DNA from: Anaspis maculata
Lineage: Eukaryota; Arthropoda; Insecta; Coleoptera; Scraptiidae
Reading direction: 5' to 3'
NCBI GenBank assembly: GCA_949128115.1
Contig: OX421961.1
Location: forward strand, 99,901,863-99,965,862
DNA length: 64,000 nucleotides
Below, in pieces: positions 19,667 through 29,638 of this stretch. Positions within the stretch are counted from its first letter, which is position 1; the number at the start of each line of letters is the position of its first letter. The position numbers and the translations under genes were made by a program. The notes under the pieces were generated by a model, which saw only the letters and a list, made by a program, of their open reading frames with translations, ran no database searches and was not told the origin of the DNA.

Positions 19667-20252
19667 AATCCATACGTACTATAACTGGACAGTGATGTAG
19701 CATGAACAACAAACAATTTGCGTTTTCAGAATGAGTCTGCAGCAATGGAGTCAACACGCAGTATACATTTGAAATTAAATCGCCACTTAGCTTTCGCATG
19801 CCTCTTAACAAGTCAAAGTAAAAATTTCTAAACTCCTGATGTTTGAGGATGTTCAGACGATTATCGATGATGTCACATAGGGCACGCCATTCTTCAGCAG
19901 TTTCTCTCCCCAAAAACACATGTTGATGGTCCTTGATAATTTGTATAACTCGAACTGTTTTGATTTCACTGAAGTGAATACTGCAGTTTTTCAGATGTAG
20001 AGGTATCGGTTTATTTGATGTGGTTTGTAGATAATCGATAAGTATATCGAAGATTTCCAAGAATTCAATCCAATCTTCCGGTTCAAAATCGATATGCTGA
20101 CTGCTGCTGCACAATCTCACTAACGGCACAAATTCATGTTGGATGCTTAAACCAACGCAGATATACTTTTGTTTTGTTTTAGTCAAAAAATGTGTTGTTT
20201 CATTCAACAGAGGTAAATAACCCAGAGGTTTGTTATTACCGGACTGTGCCAT
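19644..20252 (-). CDS. conserved Polinton protein, possible tandem PC4-like fold (202 aa)
   Basis: The N-terminal part has YICVGLSIQHEFVPLVRL, then IDFEPEDWIEFLEIFD. The second half has VRVIQIIKD, then ETAEEWRALCDIIDNRLNIL. Each half looks like beta strands followed by an acidic-Trp helix, similar to the single-stranded-DNA-binding PC4 fold. I believe similar sequences occur in other insect Polintons, from memory only. If PC4-like, it would bind single-stranded DNA during protein-primed replication or act in transcription. It has its own promoter (TATAATG 20291-20285, minus strand). Its 3' end overlaps the start of protein C by 23 nt. Confidence 0.72.
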   Translation of the reverse strand: MAQSGNNKPLGYLPLLNETTHFLTKTKQKYICVGLSIQHEFVPLVRLCSSSQHIDFEPEDWIEFLEIFDILIDYLQTTSNKPIPLHLKNCSIHFSEIKTVRVIQIIKDHQHVFLGRETAEEWRALCDIIDNRLNILKHQEFRNFYFDLLRGMRKLSGDLISNVYCVLTPLLQTHSENANCLLFMLHHCPVIVRMDYENLKFQ

Positions 20253-20257
20253 GATGA

Positions 20258-20291
20258 GAACTAAACCTATCTAATCCCATTCGCCATTATA
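20258..20291 (-). promoter_or_regulatory. core promoter of the 202-aa gene
   Basis: On the minus strand TATAATG (20291-20285) is followed about 29 bp later by TTAGTTC (20264-20258), just before the ATG at 20252. About 50 bp upstream, CTCAAGGTCAAG (around 20338-20350) next to a C-run resembles the terminal-repeat units. Confidence 0.45.
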
Positions 20292-20455
20292 TCGACTTTC
20301 CCCCACCATACCTCCCTATCTGAGAACTTGTTATAGCTCAAGGTCAAGTTTGCTCCCCCCTCCCTCCCACATTTTCAAGGTAATCATACAAGTTTAGTGA
20401 ACTCTCTTTCCTTATTTCAATTAAAACAGCTTTGTTGAAAAAATATTTATTCAAA

Positions 20456-21373
20456 CTATACAAGGTTTTTTTTATCAATCCAGCTGGGTTGTTTGATTCC
20501 TAGCCACTTTACAAAAATATTAGGACCTTTGCGATGGAGGATGCGTTCAACTAAATATGCGTCTGGATGTTTCACTAATTGAAGTTCTGATGAGTAAAAT
20601 CCTCCTAATATTTCTTCATCCTTCTCGTCTTTCAACATATAGTGTCGGGGGTTAGTCTCCTTAATCTTAACAACAGTGAATATTTCATTAGACCAGTTTG
20701 GACGATATCCTTTAGAAAAGGCTTCCCTATGCTTGCTTATTCGTACTTTATCTCCAACTCGAAACTCAGGTTTTCTAACATCCACAGTCTTTATGAAACT
20801 ATATGAATCATTCAAAATTTTCTTCTCGTTGCTTTTATTGACATCCTTTGGCTTGAAGCCAGTTGTTCTATGTTTCGTTTCATTATATTTTTTAACAACT
20901 TTCGGAAATAGATCAAGCCACTTGTAATTGCCTTGTAAACTGAACTGTTTCCACATAAGGCTCTTGAGGGTCCTATTTACCCTTTCCACAACGGAAGCTT
21001 TCATTGTTGAATAGGTGTTGTAATGATTGATACCGTGTTTTTTTAATAACTCTTTTACACTTTGATTGTAGAATTCTTTCCCCATATCTGTATGTAAATT
21101 TTGTGGGATGAATCTCTTAAAAATTGTTTTCAACGCTTCAGAGATATCTTCACCTCTTTTCCGTTTAACAGGTATAGCCCACACATATTTAGAGAACACA
21201 TTGATTGCAACGAGTATATATCTATAACCCTTGTTGACTCTTGCATACGGTATCATTTCCACGAGATCGCATTGTAGTAAATCACTTAATCCCTTCACTA
21301 TCACTCGTCTGCGTGTAAAGTTTTTTCGAGCTGGTCTATGCAATTCATCAACAATGTCTTTTTTCACCGACAT
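20456..21373 (-). CDS. INT: retrovirus-type integrase with C-terminal chromodomain (305 aa)
   Basis: Inserts the element and makes the 6-bp staggered target cut. The DDE catalytic triad is intact: Asp36 (LLQCDLVEM), Asp96 (LHTDMGKEF) and Glu130 (KASVVERVNRTLK). A middle SH3-like part with FRVGDKVRISK is followed by a C-terminal chromodomain (YLVERILHRK...FVKWLGIKQPSWI), usual for Polinton integrases. The N-terminal zinc-binding HHCC domain is absent, also common. The start codon overlaps the stop of the preceding ORF as TAATG (21373-21375). Length is typical. It ends a leftward cluster of five genes. Confidence 0.93.
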   Translation of the reverse strand: MSVKKDIVDELHRPARKNFTRRRVIVKGLSDLLQCDLVEMIPYARVNKGYRYILVAINVFSKYVWAIPVKRKRGEDISEALKTIFKRFIPQNLHTDMGKEFYNQSVKELLKKHGINHYNTYSTMKASVVERVNRTLKSLMWKQFSLQGNYKWLDLFPKVVKKYNETKHRTTGFKPKDVNKSNEKKILNDSYSFIKTVDVRKPEFRVGDKVRISKHREAFSKGYRPNWSNEIFTVVKIKETNPRHYMLKDEKDEEILGGFYSSELQLVKHPDAYLVERILHRKGPNIFVKWLGIKQPSWIDKKNLV

Positions 21374-21807
21374 TATTTTTTACATTCAAATACAAGAGTT
21401 GCAACTAGCGTTGGTGGACTTTTAAAACTAGTAGAATAGAATGAAAATTTGAATCGTCTTTCGTACGGAACCTTTTTGATATCTTCGTAAAAAGTTATTG
21501 TGTTGGTTATTGGATTGAGCGTTGCAACTCCTACCTTTGCAGTTATGCTTGCGTCAACGAGCTCAACCACTTCAAAAGGAATTTCATAATGGTTGAAACC
21601 AGGAATATTGTATAATTTATATAAAAAGTATTTTTTGTCTGGATCCGTAAATCCTAGGGTATTACTAAAAAAATTCAGTGTTACATAAAAATATTGATCT
21701 GTAGTAGTTTGGTGATGTGATATCTTTTGTTCTAAGTTTTTCATTGCTTTTTCTGAGTCATCACTCTTTTTCTTATGCACCAGTGATCTGCCAAACTTGT
21801 CAATCAT
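21373..21807 (-). CDS. unknown, possibly fibre-like virion protein (144 aa)
   Basis: The N-terminus starts MIDKFGRSLVHKKK, followed by a short helical stretch (EKAMKNLEQKISHHQ). The rest looks beta-rich, with ATLNPITNTITFYEDI and RFKFSFYSTSF. From memory, a MxDKFGR start occurs in other insect Polinton proteins that carry a variable stalk, which suggests a trimeric fibre or spike, but this is weak. The stop overlaps the integrase ATG (TAATG). It lies 44 bp after the 335-aa gene. Confidence 0.65.
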   Translation of the reverse strand: MIDKFGRSLVHKKKSDDSEKAMKNLEQKISHHQTTTDQYFYVTLNFFSNTLGFTDPDKKYFLYKLYNIPGFNHYEIPFEVVELVDASITAKVGVATLNPITNTITFYEDIKKVPYERRFKFSFYSTSFKSPPTLVATLVFECKK

Positions 21808-21851
21808 GTTAACTGTCTCTGATATAACTGCGTGTTGATTGAGCTTTCACT

Positions 21852-22859
21852 TCATTTCATAATGCGTGATTGTTTGAGTTCTTGCACTATATGTAATATT
21901 TCATTATCCACTGCTGTATTGCCAGCATGCTGTGCAGCAATCAGCAATCTCAATCTGTTGACCAATTTATTCGGGTTTTTCCATGGGATGAATTCTACTT
22001 CTTTATTATTCAAATGAAGAAATGCTCCTGCACCTGACTTGGTACGCGAGCGTTTGTTTAGAGATGTGGGTGTTGTGAAACGTCGTGGTGTCATGTCTGG
22101 TTGAGATAAAATTCGTTTTACTATGGAATACTTTCTTCCACCGTTTCCGGCTAGGCGATGTGTAGGATCATAGTGTTGTCTTGCCGCACTAGAGACTTCC
22201 ATAATTGCTTTATAATTTCTTTCGTCTTCGAGTGTATAGTTTCCAGGTTCCTTCTTAAAAAGGAACTCATACAGACCGGGTGTTCCTTTATATGTCACAC
22301 CATCAATTTTAACATCATCACCAATAAACTGTACGATTTTGTTACCAATAGAGAATTTTTCTGTAGAGCGATCTAGTCGAATTCCATATTGATGATCAAA
22401 TTGATTTTCAGTATCTCCAATCATATTCCTGATATATTCTTTAGCTAAACCACTATACTGCTCTAAATATTCATTCATTACTTCTTCATGTTTGGATATT
22501 TCATGCAATGACACATATTGATCATCTTCCTGAGTTTCCATATCGCTGCCAACAGCATCATCATCATCGTTGGTAAAAACATCCTCCGAGAATGAAGGAG
22601 CACTTTTGCGACCGGGGAACTTTTCTTTGTAACTAATTTCACTTTTTATTTCATTTTTTATTTCATTTTTTATGGGGGTTGGAGGGGTTTTCACTTCTGG
22701 TTTAATATTACTCAATAAATCCTTCAACGGTTTTGTGATGGGTGCCAAATTTTTTTCACGTTCAAAACTCATACGGGTTATATCAGAGCGTAAACCTTCA
22801 AGTTTCTTTCTGACGGTCGCTCGGCTCTTAATCAATTGTCGTGCTATCCGTTCATTCAT
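21852..22859 (-). CDS. conserved Polinton protein with charged coiled-coil N-terminus (335 aa)
   Basis: Residues 1-60 are highly charged and probably helical. Residues 60-120 are low complexity and acidic (NDDDDAVGSDMETQEDDQ). The conserved C-terminal half contains VTYKGTPGLYEFLFKKEPGN, YTLEDERNYKAIMEVSS and PTHRLAGNGGRKYSIVKRIL. I recall this GLYELLF-type domain as widespread in insect Polinton proteins of unknown function (possibly DUF8207). A basic Ser/Arg stretch and FIPWKNPNKLVNRLRLL close the protein. It begins 18 bp after the ATPase gene, so both probably share one transcript. A virion-assembly role is inferred from context only. Confidence 0.8.
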   Translation of the reverse strand: MNERIARQLIKSRATVRKKLEGLRSDITRMSFEREKNLAPITKPLKDLLSNIKPEVKTPPTPIKNEIKNEIKSEISYKEKFPGRKSAPSFSEDVFTNDDDDAVGSDMETQEDDQYVSLHEISKHEEVMNEYLEQYSGLAKEYIRNMIGDTENQFDHQYGIRLDRSTEKFSIGNKIVQFIGDDVKIDGVTYKGTPGLYEFLFKKEPGNYTLEDERNYKAIMEVSSAARQHYDPTHRLAGNGGRKYSIVKRILSQPDMTPRRFTTPTSLNKRSRTKSGAGAFLHLNNKEVEFIPWKNPNKLVNRLRLLIAAQHAGNTAVDNEILHIVQELKQSRIMK

Positions 22860-22877
22860 TGGTAACGATCTTGCTTC

Positions 22878-23570
22878 TCAGATGTCTGTTATAAAACAAT
22901 CAAGTCCTCTGCGGTATCTCCCGTTATTTATAGGTGAATCTTTGTCTATCGTTAAAAAGCCGTGAGGTTCCCGCCAACACTGCGCACAAATATCTCTGAA
23001 TTGTTCTCTGCTCATGTCCGGTGCGACATGATTGTTTAATATGTGCTCCAAATTCAATGTGTCTTGTTTGAAAAGGATTAGAAAATTTGCATTGTCTCTC
23101 ACCAATTGCTTTGGTATTGAGGAATATGTTTGTGCTAAATAGAAACAATCAATATTTCTATGTCTGCCAAAACTAAAGTAGTCTCTGATAATATTTTGAT
23201 TGCATGATATAACATCGTCAAAAATTATAACTGAATTCTCGTTTGCTTGATTTGGTGGTATGACGTCTGCTCCATCTTGAAATTCAAAAAATCCGATTTC
23301 TTTGATTGGTTTTAGAATTTTTTTCAAGTGTAAGTATTTTGGTTGGAGAAGGGTTTTGCAGTATAAATAAATATTTCGAAATCGCAAGCCATTCGGGTGC
23401 TCTAACAAACTCAACATCAAATTTGTTTTACCGCAACCGCTTCCGCCAACTATCAAACCCCGTTTGCAACCTCCCAATAACGCACCATGCGTGTAGAAAT
23501 TTTGCATATCTGAAACAACCTCATCATAGTTTGTAACAGGCAGTGCGTGCTTTTGCTTTTCCAGTTTCAT
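22878..23570 (-). CDS. ATP: FtsK/HerA-type genome packaging ATPase (230 aa)
   Basis: Pumps the element's DNA into preformed capsids in the A32-like family. Walker A is GGSGCGKT (residues 42-49), Walker B is VIIFDDV (114-120), and a following sensor region reads CFYLAQTYSSIPKQLVRDN. Length is typical. On the minus strand a TATAAATA (23612-23605) lies 32 bp upstream of a TTAGTTG (23582-23576), just before the ATG at 23570, so the leader is short. Confidence 0.93.
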   Translation of the reverse strand: MKLEKQKHALPVTNYDEVVSDMQNFYTHGALLGGCKRGLIVGGSGCGKTNLMLSLLEHPNGLRFRNIYLYCKTLLQPKYLHLKKILKPIKEIGFFEFQDGADVIPPNQANENSVIIFDDVISCNQNIIRDYFSFGRHRNIDCFYLAQTYSSIPKQLVRDNANFLILFKQDTLNLEHILNNHVAPDMSREQFRDICAQCWREPHGFLTIDKDSPINNGRYRRGLDCFITDI

Positions 23571-23575
23571 ATTCT

Positions 23576-23612
23576 CAACTAAGTGAAATTCTTGGTGTTT
23601 TTTATATTTATA
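23576..23612 (-). promoter_or_regulatory. core promoter of the packaging ATPase gene
   Basis: TATAAATA plus TTAGTTG at about 32-bp spacing, read on the minus strand. The TTAGTTG is only 6 bp from the ATG. Confidence 0.5.
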
Positions 23613-23684
23613 TGTGATTTCCAGGTTGAAATAAGGTGTATATAAAAAGACAGATTCCGAATAGTTATTTTATTTTTTAACAAT

Positions 23685-24097
23685 TCATTCCAATGCTTGA
23701 CGTATTTTTACTGAAAGCAACTTATCGAGCTCCAGAAATAGACGGTGAAGAGCCATCTGCTCTTCTTGGAAGAGTTTCCTCAGCTTCTGCTTCTTTGCAA
23801 TCCTGGGAGGAATTTTACGGATTATCCGCAAATTTGGTTGTGGGGTGTAGGTGTCAAAGCTGTCCTCGCCCCAGCATTCTTCATCACCAGATTGTTCTTG
23901 GAAAATACAACACTATCAAATTATGCTTCCTTCAAAATTACATTAAGCTTACCTTCCGCATCAGAATCAAAATTCAAATGATGATGAGTCATTTTTCGCG
24001 CAGTTAGCTTTTTTGGTGTTTCATCTATTGTTCCTCCAGAGTGTTGTGGGATAGGATCCGACACTGGAGTAGAAACTTTGTTCGTTTCGGTTGACAT
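23685..24097 (-). CDS. small spliced protein of unknown function (118 aa)
   Basis: Two exons are inferred on the minus strand: 24097-23953 and 23896-23685. The 56-bp intron has a GTAAGC donor and a TTCCAAG acceptor and keeps the frame. Neither exon alone is a convincing gene, but the spliced frame is open to a TGA. The N-terminal half is Ser/Thr/Pro-rich and acidic (NFDSDAE). The C-terminal half has IIRKIPPRIAKKQKL and a leucine-rich helix (MALHRLFLELDKLL). It is the first gene facing the right terminus and lies about 215 bp inside the terminal array, mirroring the first gene at the left end. I do not recognise the family. Confidence 0.7.
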
Positions 24098-24118
24098 GTT
24101 GTTATTGAATCTATGCTG

Positions 24119-24153
24119 ACGACTAAACCTAACCGGCGACAATCCGTAATATA
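24119..24153 (-). promoter_or_regulatory. promoter of the right-end leftward cluster
   Basis: On the minus strand TATATTA (24153-24147) is followed 30 bp later by TTAGTCG (24125-24119), 22 bp before the ATG at 24097. The terminal array of AGGTCA half-sites begins about 160 bp upstream. Confidence 0.45.
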
Positions 24154-24311
24154 TGTACAATACCCCCACCAATTTCCATTGCTTTTGGTGGAGATTGATG
24201 ATGATATTAGAAATCAAGCTTATAACTATACCGCTCCTCCCACTCCTACACCTGATCCGCTCAGACAAGTCTAGACATGTTTCTTCAAGGTTGCTCCCCC
24301 CACTCCATGCG

Positions 24312-24557
24312 ATTGAGGTCAATGATCTTTCAAGGTCAAGGTCAATGAACTTTCAAGGTCAAGGTCAAATTCAAGGTCATGGGGTCAATGACCTGTCAAG
24401 GTCAGGGGTTAATGACCTGCCAAGGTCAAGGTCAGAGGTCAATGACCTGTCAAGGTCAAATTCAAGGTCGAGGTCAAATTCAAGGTCAAGGTCAGGGGTC
24501 AATGACCTGTCAAGGTTGTCCCCCCCACCACCGTTGCACGCCCAAAAATTATCTACT
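24312..24557. repeat. right Polinton terminal inverted repeat with minisatellite
   Basis: The terminal 75 bp or so is a near-perfect inverse of the left end, apart from one base in the G/C run. Internally it has fewer and less regular units than the left end: TCAAGGTCA words are mixed with GGTCAATGACC. The two arrays have clearly diverged in copy number, so they are not kept identical by recent conversion. Confidence 0.9.
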
Positions 24558-24829
24558 TTAATTCTTCTATTATTGGTAGCTGACACATCGCCTTATCGAG
24601 CAGTTTGACATTTCCAGGGCCAGCCTTAAAAGAAAAACTTCAAAGCTTAAAAAAGAAGACATCCTGTATGCATATTTCTTGGAATTCATTTTCAAATTCA
24701 GAAAAAGCGTAAAACATGCCATTGATATCGCAAAAAAATTGCTTGGCACCATTAAGCTGCCAAGAAAATTTTGATAATCCTTCTGAATTTTGAGGTTGGG
24801 ATTTTTTGCAAATTGATATAGTCAGTAAT

Positions 24830-24998
24830 AATTTAACAAGTGGTATAATTATCATCGATGATAATTTCGAATGGAATCGTGTCTGCAGATTCAACGACTG
24901 CGGAGCACTGCGGTAGCAGTGCGTAGTAGGAGTTGAATGTGCAGCATCGATTCCATGAGAAAATATCATCGTTCAATAATCATACCACGAGTTAAATT
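24830..24998. repeat. 169-bp hairpin MITE
   Basis: Arms start AATTTAACAAGTGGTATAAT and end with a diverged reverse complement. The inner parts (AATGGAATCG... and CGATTCCAT) also pair. It sits in the right-hand remainder of the outer foldback transposon. Confidence 0.7.
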
Positions 24999-25661
24999 TA
25001 GCAAGACTAAATACTTAACAAATTGAGAACATTGAACTGTATACTTGCATCAGACATTTCAAGGCAAATCTAAGATTCACCTATTTAGTGTCTATATGCA
25101 TTACAAAATAGCAATTCAAAGATTCGTCCATCGTTAGTAAAGCGTATTGCATGGACATGATTTTCCATGTTACGAGCAGATCCCGTGTAAATCCACCCAA
25201 TGTGACATTTCTCTGGGAGCCTATTTCTAGGAAGGATGTGATCCGTTACCATGTGAAGTTGCTAGGCAACCAGGGCTGTGATTGGCTGAATTTTGGTCGC
25301 CTGATGATCGCTCCCCGCTAGAAATAAGGCCCCTGATCTGAATGCCTGTCATAGATATGCCTGAGCACACATCAACACCATGCTGTATCTGTATATATTT
25401 TGTACAAGAGCCCCCTTTTGGGGTAAGTAATCACTTTTTAAACTCTTTTATTAGTATCACAATAGTATTTTTCATGTATTTTCAACAGTTTACATTCAAA
25501 ATAAAAGTTAACCTCAAACTGAAATGAATCTGACAGGAGGTGAACAAGCCGAAATCGGTGATAAATTCAATTGTTTTTTATCATCGCTGTGATATCCTCT
25601 TGGTACCCCGAATTCGTGCATCTCATTGGCTGAAATACAGTCTAGGTACCTATGCGTTATA

Positions 25662-26717
25662 CAGGGTGTCCCGGAATTAGTGTTACAAAACTCACAGGAA
25701 AATAGGAAATTGGAAAATAAGAAGACTTTTGTTGTTAAACATAATACCCTCCCAAACGTATAATAACGGAGATACAGGCCTTCAAAGTTGTTTTTTAAAA
25801 CAGTTTTTTTTTCATAACTTTTGAACCCTTCAACCGATTTTAGTCGAATTTGAACTCAAGTATACTGAAACAGGTCTCTATTGAACAATAATAACGCATT
25901 TCATCAAACATTTTCAGGGGCGAAGATAATAGGGGATGTCCTCCCCCTTTTCCCCTTATTTTTGACTTCTCCAAATATTTTTGGAAGTTGTTTCGATTTT
26001 TGAATTTTACGTTCAAGTTTAAGAAAAAAGTTATTCTTGCAAAATTTTGATTAGAGGCTTAGTTTTTGAGATATTTGGGATTGAAACATTGCGAAACATT
26101 TTGAAATCGCCACTTTCCTGGGCCTAAAAATTAAAATTCAAGAAAACCCATGATTCGCCAACTGGAATGAGTTTTCTGGGTGTTTTAAGTTGATCAACCA
26201 TCATTTTCGCTGATAAACATGGAGTTTTTCAGAAATTCAGGGAAATAAAAACAATCTGGGTCCTGGAAAGTGGCGATTTCGTGATGGTTTCTAATGTTTC
26301 AAACCCAAATATCTTGAAAATGAAGCCCCTAATCAATATTTTGCGTAAGTAACTTTTCTCTTTAAATTGAACGCAGAATTCAAAAATTGAAACCGTTTCC
26401 AAAAATATTCAGGGGAAGTAAAAATGAGAGGAAAAGGGGGAGGGTACTCCCTATTATCTTCGCCCCTAAAAATGTCTGATAAAATTCGTTATTACTGTTC
26501 AATAAAGACCTGTGTTAGTAAACTTTAGTTCAAATTTGAATGAAATCGGCTGAACAGTTCAAAAAGTATGTAAAAAAAAATGTTTTTAAAAAACAACTGT
26601 GAAGGCCTGTATCTCCGTTATTATACGTTTGGGAGGGTATGTTTATTGACAAAAGTCCCCTTATTTTTCAATTTTTTATCTCCCTGTGAGTTTTGTAACA
26701 CTAATTCCGGGACCCTG
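25662..26717. mobile_element. 1.06 kb TA-flanked foldback element
   Basis: Left end CAGGGTGTCCCGGAATTAG, right end CTAATTCCGGGACCCTG, both flanked by TA. The arms pair over nearly 450 bp each around a short centre near 26190. No transposase is visible. It is nested in the outer foldback. Confidence 0.85.
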
Positions 26718-27191
26718 TATAGTCAAATAAACTGCTCACAAATTGAAGTGGATATTTTAAAAAAAAAGTTTTTTCAAAATCACCAGAAAGTTCTTAAAAA
26801 TTACTTGATCGTGAAACCGTTTGCACTGTTTTGAAGAAAAATGTGAATATTTTCCAGAACTACTGAGTGAAGTCCTCCACAAAAATCACATGGATATGCA
26901 CGCCTAGCCTGAAATGACTTCAGCCCAAAAGTACGTGCACCTCCTAGATTTTTCTATTTTCTTATTCTACGCTATCTTGGGATTATTTCAACACAAAAAT
27001 TAAAAAAATCGGTAGAGCTGTTTTTCAATAATATCATTTCTTGACACAATGGCCTAGATGCTAGTTGCTGAAAAAATGTTTGCACCTTGAATTTTATGAT
27101 GCCAAGAAGCCACTCAACAGAGGTGTCAATTGAGCCATTCACTTTAGATTCAGACTAGTAGCATTGGTGCCAACCATACCAGGGGTGTATA

Positions 27192-29638
27192 CAGGGTGGG
27201 AAAAGAAAGAAGTCAAAAATTATTATTCCATTATTATTTTAAGAAGTAGAAGATTGGAAATTGTCACAAATTATCTACATTCATCCATAAAAAGTCCCAA
27301 CAAACGGTTCTTGAATGTGTTTAACCGTTTCTGGAATATCGAAAAAACCAGAAGTTTTCAAGTTTTTATACATAAAAAATATTTTTTTTTCTAATCCGTG
27401 ACTCTCCAAGACATTGTGGTGGAACTTGCTATTTCTATAATAAACAGCTTGAAAACTGAAATAAGATGGGCAGTTAACCTTTGGGTCAACTATTCTCACT
27501 AATAAATTTTTTTGAAGTAATTCTAAAACTTGTAAGTAATAGCTCTCAAAATCATAACAAACAATAATTCTAGCATAAAATAATCCCCTCATTCTGAAAA
27601 ACAATTGTTGCCATTGTCAATATGGTCTCTTTTGGTACAACACCTTTGTAGTTCCCATGATGGTTTTTGTAATGGTTTGAATATTATAGAATTAGGTTTT
27701 GTCTATATTACCTATCAACCCAAACTTTTTTGTAAATCAATAAATAAAATTCAATATCATGCCTGAACAGGTTTGTTCCTAAGAATATGTCTAGTGCTGT
27801 GGTGAAATAAAATCCAAATTGACCCATCATGAGTTCTAAAAATGTGTGAAACCAAGAAAGACCAGTTTCAAAACGGAGTTGGATTGGTGAAACAAGGCGG
27901 ATCAATTATTCCAGTGGGCTTATTCCGTGACAGAAATTTATCAATCAGGTTGTTTTTGAAAGCTACAGGGAAGTACTATGGTTGATCATAAAAATATTTT
28001 CTAAATTCAAGAACATTTTTTCAAAATTTGAATTTTCAAAACAAAAACACCTTCAATTCGTAGCAAATGAATATGTATATGAGGAATCTTCATTCCCCAT
28101 TGAGACCATATTACAACTCTAGGAGATAGTCACTGATGAAAATACATATGGCATACCTACTGACATAATGCATGAAATATATTACGAGATGATAAATACA
28201 AATAACATGAATTATGATTATGAGCAACAAGAAGCAAACATATAACAAAGAGTAGGTACTTATACCGGATTCTAGGCAAAATGCCTTTTTGTTTCTATTT
28301 TAGGCATGTGCATGAGACCTTGAAATAAATATTAGTGTTGGAAAAACAATGCTTTTGACACACCTTTGTTTTTGCCTAAATGCCTAAAACTGATCAAATC
28401 GGATTTACTGTCCTAAAAAGAACTTTTTAACGGCCTAAAATAGGCTTTTTTGATTTTTTGGTGGAAATGATCCACAATGTTGAAAAAAATCCATTTTCTG
28501 AATTGTTCTTCAATTAATTCGAAAATGTATTTGGCCTATATTGCCTAATTCAGGTCGTTACGGCCTATATTTTAGGCTGTTACGTGAAGTACATTTTTTT
28601 TTTACCTAAACAATGTGAACATAACGTCTCAGTCTCCAATTTTCAATGGCTTGAGATCTAGTCATCTTGACGCAGGAACAGGATTCTAGGCAAAATGGCT
28701 ACCGGTTTTTGTTTTGGTAATTTGCACTCAGCTTTGAAATATATAGTTATGTTGAGAGAAATAGCCTTTCACATCTCTTTGATTAAAATCTAATTTGCCT
28801 AAAATTATCAAAACTCGGATTGAGTGTCCTAAAACTGCTTTTTTAACCAGCCTACAATAGGTTTTTTCGAGGGTTTTTTCTATGTTACGGTTGAAATGAT
28901 TCACATTGTTTTATTTGTTCCGTACTGTATGTCACTTTTATTCATTTTGACACCAATTGGTTATTCATGTAACAAGTACGCAAAATGAATCCTTAGCCGA
29001 TGAATCCGCGTTATCCCTAAAAGAGAATGAGCCGCCAAAGCATTTTGCGTGCTTGTCGCATACATCAATTTTTAGCATGAGCTTCCCAAACACCAATTTG
29101 TGTCTTCTATATCGGCCATAGTGAAGTTGCCTATTCCGTAACAATGTAAGTACAACAACTAAACTGCTAAATCAACAATGCAGCAACACCTTTAGAGAAT
29201 CTTTCAGATACAGTTCGCAAAAATTCCTGTTTTGTGGACTCAAACCAGTCGGCAAAATGATTATTTTAGGGAAACAATACTGAAAAATCAATAATTTGTT
29301 TTATTACATACAAAAAATGTTTTTAGCCTATTTTGCCTATTTCAGTCGTTACGGCCTAAAGCGTCCTAAAATAGAGCTTTTATTTGCCTAAACATGTGTC
29401 CTAATTTCCACTTTTTAACGGCCTAAAATCCGGTCTCTGCTTATATCTATAGCTCTAGAAATAGATTTGAATGTTTAATTTTTCTCAAGGAATAAGACCG
29501 CTAGAATTGATTCGGCAACATCTTATTTCACCAATCCAACTCCATTCAAGCATAAATTTAGATAAGTTGAGGCGATTTACAAGACTTCACTTGCTTTGTT
29601 CATAAAATGATAGTTTTCGACTTTTTTTTTCTACCCTG
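27192..29638. mobile_element. 2.4 kb TA-flanked foldback element
   Basis: Ends CAGGGTGGG and TACCCTG, flanked by TA. Inner arm blocks such as GGAGTTGGATTGGTGAAA (about 27880) recur inverted near 29530. The surrounding host arms (26880-27180 and 29640-29945) are themselves inverse copies of each other, which shows insertion near the centre of a larger palindrome. Confidence 0.75.
28264..29445. repeat. GCCTAAAA-rich repeat insertion
   Basis: Begins ACCGGATTCTAGGCAAAATG and ends GGCCTAAAATCCGGT. A diverged direct copy of the first 350 bp or so begins near 28680. The words GCCTAAAA, TTTTAGGC and TGCCTAA recur throughout. No ORF. It looks like a non-autonomous repeat family nested in the 2.4 kb foldback. 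Confidence 0.6.

Larger units (their letters stand above)
6461..24557. mobile_element. Polinton/Maverick (adintovirus-like) integrated element, 18.1 kb
   Basis: The element starts AGTAGATAATTTTTGGGC and ends with the exact reverse complement. It is flanked by the 6-bp direct repeat TTAATT at 6455-6460 and 24558-24563, the target-site signature known for Polintons. It carries protein-primed PolB, retroviral-type integrase, packaging ATPase, adenoviral-type protease, major capsid and penton genes, plus accessory genes. Most ORFs are open. The visible damage is a frame change in the penton gene and a satellite-filled intron in the PLA2 gene. The empty site can be read by aligning its flanks to the opposite arm of the surrounding foldback, which supports the boundaries. 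Confidence 0.95.

Noticed and set aside
23693..24007. Plus-strand ORF of 104 aa
   Set aside because: It is antisense to the spliced minus-strand gene, whose joined frame is better supported.
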